Positions 27,501-34,804 of a DNA stretch of 57,350 nucleotides are shown here, piece by piece. The notes below the pieces were generated by a model. It had not been told where the DNA came from. It was given only the letters and a program-made list of their open reading frames with translations, and did not search any database. This DNA comes from Bacteroidales bacterium (GTDB taxonomy: Bacteria > Bacteroidota > Bacteroidia > Bacteroidales > UBA3663): positions 1 to 57,350 of the forward strand of contig JAFSKF010000005.1 of assembly GCA_017449065.1 (NCBI GenBank), given 5' to 3'. The first letter of the stretch is position 1; every line of letters begins with the position of its first letter. Position numbers and translations under genes: made by a program.

Positions 27501-28365
27501 CGATGATCAGGAACTTGTAACTTCGATGAAGTATCTCTATGCCGGCAAGCTCTACAAGCAGATTGCAGATGGTCACGATTTCTTCAACACCTTCGACGAA
27601 GAGTATCAGACAAACTATCCTGACAGCCTCAATGTCAGCTTCCTGCTCCAGAACCGCGGCTTCTACACCAATGCTCAGAAGCAGACGACCGGTGCTCTCG
27701 CTAACGAGAACAGCTTCCCTGGCTGGGACATCAACATCGTTAAGAACTCAATCTTGGCCGACTGGGGCTGGGGTGGTCCTTACAACTGTACAGAAGTCCG
27801 TCCAATCTCCGACGCTGCTGTCTGCACCGCTTGGGGTACCTCTGAAATCTATGTTTCTCAGAAGGCTGCCTTGTTGCCAGCAGGTATCTACACCGCATCT
27901 ATCAAGGTAGGCGATGGTACCAGCACCAGCGAAGAGAACCTCTCTTACGCATTCGTGAACACCGAGGCCACTAACGATACAATCATCGTTGAAAACGACG
28001 GTGGCTCACGTAACGCACAGCCTAAGCAGTTCACCGGCATCGTTGCCGACGTGGATGCTGAGACCGCTACTGCAAGCCTGACCATCGGTGCTGCTCTGTG
28101 CAGCCGCGGCGACTTCTCGAAGTGCGATGATGCAGTTCTCTATATGACTGCTAAGGCTGAAGGCTTCGACTATGCAACAGCCGCCGACAAGTTGCTCCAA
28201 TTGGCAGCTGACGGCATCCAGTTGCAGACTCGCGATGATGCTCCTGCTCAGGTTAGCTTCTTCAACCTGAAGGGTCAGCGCATCAATGCTGCCGAAGGCG
28301 TATGCATCAAGATCGAGCGCTATGCTGACGGTTACACGGTAGTGAAGAAGGTTGTGGTTAAATAA
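24511..28365 (+). CDS. 1284-residue secreted multimodular beta-rich protein, probable xylan-binding surface protein
   Basis: I do not recognise the whole protein. It has a signal peptide (to about residue 20), then a CBM4/9-like jelly-roll start (20-190; FETEFANGDVTNWEQYP) and an Ig-like region (195-285). A second Ig-like region (320-430; SSTPADNSFEWDYD) follows. Two related modules (about 440-608 and 622-812) come next, sharing GGWQIN/SGWRIH, a GPR turn, TYG and a LP-A-G strand. Then there is a helical stretch (815-1015) and another beta module (about 1040-1220; GWGGPYNCTEV). The end, FNLKGQRIN then DGYTVVKKVVV, looks like a sorting tail. No catalytic signature was found. Its own promoter carries the same repeats as the SusCD operon, so a xylan-related surface role is inferred. 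Confidence 0.7.
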   Translation: MKKVLLSLAAAVAAFSANAQVLDFGFETEFANGDVTNWEQYPESQFNWQAEGGRTGNYSLGVSTVGTANRWERVVAFKGLQMESNKSYRVSLWVKGTGALNVALMQGDWNADMPLLAGNGETYVQQVYDATINDAAAYKRVSFVFWHPTEEIQNQFYAKFHTDNEKAAGEFLRLSFTGEGQYNVDDVLIEESTVQSIVCNGDAIRVTFGYATNAANLAEAAGGTLVLDKSAVTVKVDGEVATVESVEIKNDGNLYIFLDSENYALTEENVVSVSFTNPGDLVYTTTTAPECWENPNCAVYSFTDEAGLFDEDFQAESVAYEEAELVSSTPADNSFEWDYDINTFSFTFNKPVWANAPENGKPTAVLSNGQDLDENLEVVEFEGCQTTLTFKRPAGAAALSKGTYSISVDNVANEKDVATTTPIVITFEVGKVQVSKTTYTLLADGQVGSEIAPLGGWQINNEGEMRYADASYGSGPRLFEFTNSTVAKAIYFRTGFAGGEGAGYVTYGDSADFEMTLPAGEIEFRAIVAAWKNSGYALKVEILDPNGNAVAESSFSVTANAGGNRDAIEFQKVPIRFNCPGGKFTYKVSIEDQAGQHEALCGGYEVYSYEETEGEKTEKEVLVDGTFADVNDNCIPAAGSGWRIHRGDAIRTPGANGGWGGNCVTGGGGPRVFALSYKGLAGKGVYLDGGTNNILTYGEFLTYNADGEEVEEKTLTLPASKVQITFYSALWKAEGVKYFFEIIPQEEGFSGTPIFTKSEVIESASPSGDKTLASVEAMKTQFFYTAPAEGKYLLRFYTNGEGFIGNISVETVASLAVQYKQLLEEALDPAKEELETAMANDLYAGETRDALDAAIKKCTNPDFHTAQEYIDAIAELEQLVKAMATRRVNINNYASKLEALQASVDGTTEKYQALEAYKQAVDLLAEFAEVAPETLDDEKLAKAIGDIDFIAQYLKNMAGACTNFLIAQITELATAIVELDSETAEGEIIVAANNALTDDQELVTSMKYLYAGKLYKQIADGHDFFNTFDEEYQTNYPDSLNVSFLLQNRGFYTNAQKQTTGALANENSFPGWDINIVKNSILADWGWGGPYNCTEVRPISDAAVCTAWGTSEIYVSQKAALLPAGIYTASIKVGDGTSTSEENLSYAFVNTEATNDTIIVENDGGSRNAQPKQFTGIVADVDAETATASLTIGAALCSRGDFSKCDDAVLYMTAKAEGFDYATAADKLLQLAADGIQLQTRDDAPAQVSFFNLKGQRINAAEGVCIKIERYADGYTVVKKVVVK

Positions 28366-28424
28366 CCGACTTCCACAAACTGAAACAACTACACTCCCCT
28401 TCGGGAGATCCTAAACATAACGAT

Positions 28425-28451
28425 GATCCGGCCAGAAAGGCTGGCCGGATC
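28425..28451 (+). terminator. Strong rho-independent terminator
   Basis: A perfect 11-bp GC-rich stem (GATCCGGCCAG, 28425-28435, with 28441-28451) has a 5-base loop and is followed by ATTTCTTTTTTA. It closes the 24.5-28.4 kb transcript. GH115 starts 40 bases later with no TAnnTTTG box visible between, so it depends on read-through or an atypical promoter. Confidence 0.85.
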
Positions 28452-28490
28452 ATTTCTTTTTTACTTTCACTATTTCCAAAGCAACAAAAC

Positions 28491-31013
28491 ATGACACGTA
28501 TTTTTGCCACACTATTGATTATTGTAGGATGTCTGACCCACCTGCAGGCTGCCGATTCATTCGTCTCTTTCCAGAAACAGGATGCAAGTGTTCCGGTGAA
28601 AGAAGGCGGTATTATTGCCGATGAATCAGAATATCCGGGTGTGAAACGTGCCATCGGAAATCTGCGCAAGGATATGCAGTCGGTATGCGGCAAGGAGTTT
28701 GCCGTAACTGTCGGCTCTATCCAGCAAAGCCAAACCATCCGGCAACTGATCAAGGACAAAAAGCTCGATGGAAAATCCCTGAAAGGGAAAACGGAAAAAT
28801 ATCTGATTGTTGTCGGCGAAGACAACGACCACAACGCCAGCATCATCATTGCCGGCAGCGATAAGCGCGGCACCATTTACGGCATCTACGAACTGAGCCG
28901 TCAGTTGGGCGTATCTCCCTGGTCCTGGTGGGCCGATATGCCTGTTCTCAAACATGAGAATATCTTTGTAAAACCAGGCATCTACACCGACGGCGAACCG
29001 GTTGTTCGCTATCGCGGTATCTTCCTGAACGATGAGGCTCCTTGCCTGTCGGGATGGGTAAACGAGAAATTTCCGGACAGCCAATGTGCCTCTGCCGATC
29101 CGAAACTGGCGCATGGCTTCAATCATAACTTCTACGAAAAAGTCTTCGAACTCCTGCAACGCCTGAAAGCCAATTACCTCTGGCCTGCTATGTGGAGCAA
29201 CGCTTTCTATGCCGACGATCCGATGAACTCGGTATTGGCCGACGAAATGGGTATCATGATGGGTACGTCCCACCACGAACCTATGGCACGCAATCATCAG
29301 GAGTGGGCTCGTCATCGCAAAGAAAACGGCGATTGGGACTATGTCACCAATCAGGCGGTTATCGACAACTTCTTCCGCGAGGGCGTCCGCAGAGCCAAGA
29401 ACAACGAAGACATTATTACCATCGGAATGCGTGGCGACGGCGATGCGGCTATGGGCGGCAAAGAAGGGCACGATGACGAGTTTGTCACCCGCGACGACTA
29501 TTACCTCCGTCTCTACGAAAAGATTTTCAAGAACCAGCGTCAGATTATCAAGCAGGAAACCGGCAAAGCGCCTGAAAAGCGCACGCAGATCTGGGCGCTC
29601 TATAAAGAGGTGCAACGTTACTATGATTTAGGTCTGACGGTTCCGGAGGATGTGATCATCCTGCTCTGCGACGATAACTGGGGCAATATCCGCCGCGTTC
29701 CTACCGTTGCACATAAAGGCGGCTACGGTATGTACTATCATGTGGATTATGTGGGTGCTCCCCGCAACACCAAATGGGCGAATGTCACTCCTGCCGCCCA
29801 CCTGTGGGAACAGATGCAACTCTGCTATCAGTACGGCATCGAAAAACTCTGGATTCTGAATGTGGGCGATCTCAAACCGATGGAATACCCGATTCAGCTG
29901 TTCCTCGATATGGCTTGGAACCCCGAACAATTCGCACACCCTTCCAGCATCCAGCAGCATACCGACCGGTTCTGCGAAGGTATCATCGGAGCCGATGAAG
30001 GCAAGCAGAGTGTGGCCTTCGGAAAGGAAATGGGACGTCTGCTCACTCAATACACTACCTACAACGGACGTGTTACGCCCGAAATGCTGAATGCTTCGAC
30101 CTACAACCTGCAAACAGGCGAATGGGCTCAGGTTACGAGTCAATATAAGTCATTGGAAGCTGATGCCATGAATCTGTACAACCAACTTCCGCAGGCTTCG
30201 AAGGACAGCTACGCCCAGTTGCTGCTCTATCCTATCCAATCGATGGCGAACCTGTACGAAATGTATTTTGCCCAAGCCCGAGGCGATCAGGAGAAAGTGA
30301 ATACCTGCTTCCAGCGGGATCAGGATCTGACGGATTTCTATCACCACATCAATGGCGGCAAATGGAATCACCTGATGGATCAGACGCACATCGGATACAC
30401 CTCCTGGAACAATCCTCCGAAAAACGTATTGCCGAAAGTGGCGGCCGATGATGCAGCCAAACAACCGGCTTCTTCGGGGTTTGTCTTCCAAGCTCCACAA
30501 GGCGGTTACCTCAGCATCGAAGCCGAGCACTATCAGCAGGCGAAAGGGAACGCCGATGCCCAATGGCTCACGATTCCGAACTATGGCCGTACGCTGAGCG
30601 GTGTGGCTCTCTGGCCTTACACGGCGGCTACCGACGGTGCGGAAATCTCCTACAGTTTCCAGTTGCCCGAAAACGTCAACGAAGTGAAGGTGCATGTGAT
30701 CACCAACTCCACCTTACCTTTCCTGCGTCGTGAGGGACATCGCTATACGGTGCAGCTCGACGGCGGCGAAGCCGTTGAAGTGAACTACAACAGCGATCTG
30801 ACCGAAGACAACCAATGGCACATGTACGACATTGTAGCCACACGCGTGATAGAAAAAACGGTCACGCTGAAGCCTAATCGGAACAACAAGACGCACCAAC
30901 TGACCCTCCATCCTATGGAACCGGGATTGGTTCTCGAAAAGATTGTTGTCGATTACGGCGGCTATCAGCCACAACATCTATTTGGGACTGAAAGCCAGTT
31001 TAATACGAAGTAA
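28491..31013 (+). CDS. GH115 xylan alpha-1,2-glucuronidase
   Basis: The 840-residue protein matches GH115 across its length. After a signal peptide (to about residue 20; the VGC at residue 14 could also be a lipobox) comes an N-terminal alpha/beta domain with GSDKRGTIYGIYELSRQLG near 123. The catalytic barrel follows with VVRYRGIFLNDEAP near 166, RLKANYLWPAMWSNAFY near 225 and GTSHHEPMARN near 258, and then a C-terminal beta domain that starts near 665 (YLSIEAEHY). GH115 enzymes remove (4-O-methyl)glucuronic acid from internal as well as terminal xylose residues. It is placed between the surface-binding genes and the oligosaccharide transporter. Confidence 0.94.
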   Translation: MTRIFATLLIIVGCLTHLQAADSFVSFQKQDASVPVKEGGIIADESEYPGVKRAIGNLRKDMQSVCGKEFAVTVGSIQQSQTIRQLIKDKKLDGKSLKGKTEKYLIVVGEDNDHNASIIIAGSDKRGTIYGIYELSRQLGVSPWSWWADMPVLKHENIFVKPGIYTDGEPVVRYRGIFLNDEAPCLSGWVNEKFPDSQCASADPKLAHGFNHNFYEKVFELLQRLKANYLWPAMWSNAFYADDPMNSVLADEMGIMMGTSHHEPMARNHQEWARHRKENGDWDYVTNQAVIDNFFREGVRRAKNNEDIITIGMRGDGDAAMGGKEGHDDEFVTRDDYYLRLYEKIFKNQRQIIKQETGKAPEKRTQIWALYKEVQRYYDLGLTVPEDVIILLCDDNWGNIRRVPTVAHKGGYGMYYHVDYVGAPRNTKWANVTPAAHLWEQMQLCYQYGIEKLWILNVGDLKPMEYPIQLFLDMAWNPEQFAHPSSIQQHTDRFCEGIIGADEGKQSVAFGKEMGRLLTQYTTYNGRVTPEMLNASTYNLQTGEWAQVTSQYKSLEADAMNLYNQLPQASKDSYAQLLLYPIQSMANLYEMYFAQARGDQEKVNTCFQRDQDLTDFYHHINGGKWNHLMDQTHIGYTSWNNPPKNVLPKVAADDAAKQPASSGFVFQAPQGGYLSIEAEHYQQAKGNADAQWLTIPNYGRTLSGVALWPYTAATDGAEISYSFQLPENVNEVKVHVITNSTLPFLRREGHRYTVQLDGGEAVEVNYNSDLTEDNQWHMYDIVATRVIEKTVTLKPNRNNKTHQLTLHPMEPGLVLEKIVVDYGGYQPQHLFGTESQFNTK

Positions 31014-31032
31014 TAATTACTAATTACTAATT

Positions 31033-31173
31033 ACAAATTACTTTCCCCACTTTCGACCAGCTGGCACTCTCTCCCTTTAAGGGAGGGTTGGGGAGGGTCC
31101 AATCACAAATTACTTTCCCCACTCTCGACCTCTGGCACTCTCTCCCTTTAAGGGAGGGTTGGGGAGGGTCCAA
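31033..31173. repeat. Tandem duplication (72-bp step) carrying a REP-like palindrome
   Basis: Two almost identical copies start at ACAAATTAC (31033 and 31105). Each contains CTCTCCCTTTAAGGGAGGGT, a perfect CTCCCTTTAAGGGAG palindrome, followed by TGGGGAGGGTCC. The second copy has small differences and is one or two bases shorter. AATTACTAATTAC-type and AATAACTTTTAA-type short repeats flank it. It separates GH115 from the transporter gene, where no standard promoter box is visible. Confidence 0.8.
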
Positions 31174-31214
31174 TAACTTTTAACTAATAACTTTTAATTA
31201 ATTATAATTAAAAT

Positions 31215-32612
31215 ATGGCCGCTTCTCTCGAGGAATCAAAAGGATTCTACAAACTCTCCTGGCTACAGCGCATCGGATTCGGTTCCGGCGACTTGGCGCA
31301 GAACCTGATTTTCCAGACGGTAGCATGCTACTTGACGATTTACCTTACGACGGTATTAAAAATCAATCCTGCTTTTGTCAGTGGACTTATTCTTACAGTT
31401 CGACTCATCGATTGCTTCTGGAGTCCTGTAGTAGGTCGTTATATCGACAACCACAATCCCAAATTAGGCAAGTATCGCGCTTACCTCCTTTACGGCGGTA
31501 TTCCTCTGGCCATAGCCGCCTGCTTATTGATGCTTCCCCAAGTGGCAACCTGGTCGGTGACCATGAAGATGGTCTATGCCACCGTCAGCTATACTGTGCT
31601 GAGCATGATCTATTCTGTGGTCAACATACCTTATGGCTCTATCATGGCGAGCATGACCCGCGATAATGATGAAGTGCTCATCCTTACTTCCACCCGAATG
31701 GTGTGTGCCAATATCGGCCAGATTATTGTTCAAGCGGGTTTCCCTATCGGACTTGCCATTTGTGTCCATGCTGCAATCGACTGGAATCAGGCCACATTTA
31801 TGGCAATAGGAACCATTCCTGCCTTCATCATTCTGCCTTCTATGCCCATACTGAAGAAATGGTTAGGTAAAAAAGGCCTTTATTATACGCTTCTTTCGAT
31901 CGGTCTCATCGGATTTGCCATTTTGTTCTGCATCGGCAAATTCTTTGATGTCGCAAAACTCAACACACTTGTTCAGATTGCGAAGGTGATGACGGGTGTG
32001 GGCCTGCTGGTGGGTTCTTTGATGTGGGCACTTGTGCCAGAAGTCATCACGGAGGCTGAATATCGAACCGGAAACCGGCCTGCGGCTACTGTCAACGCTC
32101 TTGCCGGCGTAGCTTTCAAGGCAGGATTTTCAATCGCCGGTTGGATTACGCCATTAGTGATGGGTATGATAGGCTTTAACTTCGCCAGCGAAGAATCGGC
32201 TTTGCCTACAGCGCCCAATGCCTGGTTTATTGTCACCTCTGTGTTTGCCCTCGTCGGATTTGTTCTCCTGATGCTTTGCTTTACGGGCAGCAAGGAGAAT
32301 ATCACCACCACTCCTGAAAAGCCCGTTTCATTTGGTGAGATGTGGCAGGAATTTAAGGCCAACAAGTGCCTGCAGCTGGTGCTGAGCATCTTTGTGGTTG
32401 TATTTCTGGCATCTTTTATCAGCGCACCTGTAAATGCCTATTATCCGAAGTTGGCCAATTATTCAGCAATTGCCCAGAATGCGATTCTTTGGTTTACTTG
32501 TATCATCCCTGCTATTCTTCTTGTTATTGTCGGCTACCTCATTTATAAGTATCCTCTGACCGACGAGAAACTGGACGAAATTAACCGCGAAATTGAAAGA
32601 CGTAATGCGTAA
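31215..32612 (+). CDS. GPH-family (MFS) sugar transporter, probable xylo-oligosaccharide permease
   Basis: The 465-residue protein has about 12 membrane segments. The GPH (glycoside-pentoside-hexuronide:cation symporter) signature is near residue 78, WSPVVGRYIDNHNPKLGKYR, and a matching block is near residue 282 (EYRTGNRPAATVNAL). It would bring xylobiose-type or aldouronic oligosaccharides across the inner membrane with a cation. The gene heads a tight group with GH10 (8-base overlap), GH43 and GH67, resembling the P. bryantii xynD-xynA-xynB arrangement as I recall it. The ATG at 31215 lies after a repeat region without an obvious -7 box. Confidence 0.9.
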   Translation: MAASLEESKGFYKLSWLQRIGFGSGDLAQNLIFQTVACYLTIYLTTVLKINPAFVSGLILTVRLIDCFWSPVVGRYIDNHNPKLGKYRAYLLYGGIPLAIAACLLMLPQVATWSVTMKMVYATVSYTVLSMIYSVVNIPYGSIMASMTRDNDEVLILTSTRMVCANIGQIIVQAGFPIGLAICVHAAIDWNQATFMAIGTIPAFIILPSMPILKKWLGKKGLYYTLLSIGLIGFAILFCIGKFFDVAKLNTLVQIAKVMTGVGLLVGSLMWALVPEVITEAEYRTGNRPAATVNALAGVAFKAGFSIAGWITPLVMGMIGFNFASEESALPTAPNAWFIVTSVFALVGFVLLMLCFTGSKENITTTPEKPVSFGEMWQEFKANKCLQLVLSIFVVVFLASFISAPVNAYYPKLANYSAIAQNAILWFTCIIPAILLVIVGYLIYKYPLTDEKLDEINREIERRNA

Positions 32613-33729
32613 ACTGAATTTTTATTACAGCCTGATGCTGCTGGCTGTCGGAGTGATGGCTGCATCGTGCAGCGCTCCCCAAGAGAAAGAAAAGACGCTC
32701 AAGGAGGCTTTCGACGGAAAGTTCCTGATGGGCTGTGCCATCAACGTTGAGCAGAGTTCCGGTCGGGATGTGGTTGGCGACAGCCTGATTGCTCTCCATT
32801 TCAACAGTATCGTTGCCGAAAACTGCATGAAGTGCGAAAAAATCCATCCGGAAGAGAACGTCTATTTCTGGGACGATGCCGACCGGTTTGTCCAATTCGG
32901 CGAAGCGCACAATATGTTCATCGTCGGACACTGCCTGATCTGGCACAGCCAGTGCGCCCCTTGGTTCTTTGTGGACGAGAAAGGTGGATTGGTTTCTGCC
33001 GAGGTGCTGAAACAGCGCATGAAGGATCATATCTCGACAATCGTCGGACGCTATAAAGGCCGCATCAAAGGCTGGGACGTGGTGAATGAAGCGATCATGG
33101 ACGATGGCTCATACCGCGATACCTATTTCTATCAGATATTGGGCGAAGAGTTCATTCCTTTTGCTTTCCAATGCGCTCATGAAGCCGATCCGGATGCCGA
33201 ACTCTACCTGAACGACTACAGCATGGCGAAACCGGGCAAACGGGAGGCGTATGTCAAACTCATCGGACAACTCAAGGAAAAAGGCATCCGTCTGGATGCA
33301 ATCGGTATTCAGGCACATGCCGGTATGGATTATCCGGATCTTCAGGAGATGGAACAAAGCATTCAGGCGTTCATCGCAACAGGCACCGATGTGATGTTCA
33401 CGGAACTTGACATCAATGCGCTGCCGAATGTCTTTGAGGATGGTCACGAAAATGCCGCTGTCGAGGAGCGCTTCGAATACGAGCAGAGAATGAACCCTTA
33501 CGTGGAGGGTATGACCGAAGAGGCGCAACGGCTTTGGGACAGCCGCGTGGATGGTATGCTCGGATTGGCGCTGAAGTATCACGAACACTTCCGCCGCGTA
33601 TGCGTCTGGGGTCTCTGCGACCAGCAGTCCTGGCTCAACGACTGGCCGATGCCCGGTCGCACCAACTATCCGCTGCTCTTCGACCGCAACTATCAGCTGA
33701 AGCCTGTGATGAAGAAATACGTAAAATAA
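32605..33729 (+). CDS. xynA: GH10 endo-1,4-beta-xylanase, lipoprotein
   Basis: I chose the ATG at 32605 because it gives a proper lipoprotein signal peptide ending MAASC (Cys22). An in-frame TTG at 32593 is less likely. The 374-residue enzyme is a single GH10 barrel, with acid/base Glu162 in WDVVNEA and nucleophile Glu267 in FTELDIN, plus the substrate motif HCLIWHSQ near 109. It cleaves xylan or xylo-oligosaccharide backbones, probably at the periplasmic face or outer membrane. The start overlaps the transporter's stop by 8 bases, which implies translational coupling. No binding module is attached, as in many oligosaccharide-acting GH10 enzymes of Bacteroidales. Confidence 0.95.
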   Translation: MRKLNFYYSLMLLAVGVMAASCSAPQEKEKTLKEAFDGKFLMGCAINVEQSSGRDVVGDSLIALHFNSIVAENCMKCEKIHPEENVYFWDDADRFVQFGEAHNMFIVGHCLIWHSQCAPWFFVDEKGGLVSAEVLKQRMKDHISTIVGRYKGRIKGWDVVNEAIMDDGSYRDTYFYQILGEEFIPFAFQCAHEADPDAELYLNDYSMAKPGKREAYVKLIGQLKEKGIRLDAIGIQAHAGMDYPDLQEMEQSIQAFIATGTDVMFTELDINALPNVFEDGHENAAVEERFEYEQRMNPYVEGMTEEAQRLWDSRVDGMLGLALKYHEHFRRVCVWGLCDQQSWLNDWPMPGRTNYPLLFDRNYQLKPVMKKYVK

Positions 33730-33760
33730 TTTAATTACTGATTACAAATTACGAATTACT

Positions 33761-34804
33761 ATGGCAACCAAACGATACCTCTGGCCTAACGATTATATGG
33801 CCGATCCTTCCGTACATATCTTTAACGGTAAGATTTATATCTATCCCAGTCACGACTGGGAGGCACACGCCGAGGAAGATGATGACGGCGGACACTTTCA
33901 GATGAAAGATTACCACGCTCTGTCTATCGACAGCGACCCGATGACTGGCACGGTTAACGATCATGGCGTCATCTTCGACGTGAACGATGTGCCTTGGGCT
34001 GAAAAACAATTGTGGGACAGCGATGTGGTTGAGAAGGACGGCAAATACTACTATGTTTTCTCCGCAAAGGGCTACGACGGCGTTTTCCGTCTCGGCGTAG
34101 CTGTTGCCGACAATCCCGAAGGACCCTTCGTTCCGCAGCCTCAGCCCATCCGAGGTTCGTTCTCTATCGACCCCTGCGTGTTCAAGGACGACGACGGCAG
34201 CATCTACACCTATTTTGGCGGACTTTGGGGCGGACAACTCCAATGGTGGCAGCCTTTCGCTCCGGGTTTTGCCCCAATTCACGGCAAGCACGGCGACGAT
34301 AACGGCCTTGTTGATATGGGATCTGCGCCGACACGTAGCGGCGAACTTTTTGCCCAACCCGATATGCCCGCGCTCCCGAGTTTCGTAGTTAAGATGAGCG
34401 ACGACGTACTGCAGTTTGCCGAAGCTCCGCGTCGCGTTGTTATTCTCGGTGAGGACGGCAACCCGCTCAAAGCGAGCGACCCGCACCGTTTCTTCGAGGC
34501 TTCGTGGATGCACAAGTACAACGGCAAGTATTATTTCTCGTACTCCACCGGCGACAGCCATTTCCTCTGCTACGCCACCGGCGACAATCCCTACGGCCCG
34601 TTCACTTATCAGGGCGTGATACTCACCCCCGTTGTTGGCTGGACCACTCATCACGCCATCGCCGAGTATAAGGGCAAGTGGTATCTCTTTCATCACGACT
34701 GCGTGCCTTCGGAGGGCAAAACGTGGCTCCGGTCGCTCAAGGTATGCGAACTGAAATACGACGAAAATGGCAAGATCATTCCTATCGATGGTATGGCTGA
34801 GTAG
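33761..34804 (+). CDS. xynB: GH43 cytoplasmic beta-xylosidase / exo-xylanase (XynB type)
   Basis: The 347-residue protein lacks a signal peptide and is a single GH43 propeller. The residues are Asp15 (MADPS, base), Asp137 (SIDPC) and Glu246 (FFEASWM, acid), and YIYPSHDWE near 26 is typical of the Prevotella XynB branch. It would release xylose from imported xylo-oligosaccharides in the cytoplasm, downstream of the GPH permease. It lies 31 bases after GH10; the gap contains TTAATTACTGATTACAAATT-type repeats. Its 3' end overlaps the GH67 start by 38 bases. Proline codon CCC looks more frequent here than in neighbours, a weak hint of a separate origin. Confidence 0.93.
   Translation: MATKRYLWPNDYMADPSVHIFNGKIYIYPSHDWEAHAEEDDDGGHFQMKDYHALSIDSDPMTGTVNDHGVIFDVNDVPWAEKQLWDSDVVEKDGKYYYVFSAKGYDGVFRLGVAVADNPEGPFVPQPQPIRGSFSIDPCVFKDDDGSIYTYFGGLWGGQLQWWQPFAPGFAPIHGKHGDDNGLVDMGSAPTRSGELFAQPDMPALPSFVVKMSDDVLQFAEAPRRVVILGEDGNPLKASDPHRFFEASWMHKYNGKYYFSYSTGDSHFLCYATGDNPYGPFTYQGVILTPVVGWTTHHAIAEYKGKWYLFHHDCVPSEGKTWLRSLKVCELKYDENGKIIPIDGMAE

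Noticed and set aside
26170..27576. A 468-codon minus-strand open frame opposite the 1284-residue protein
   Set aside because: Long because the sense gene avoids codons whose complement is a stop; composition (Cys/Ser/Ile-rich) is unlike real proteins here.
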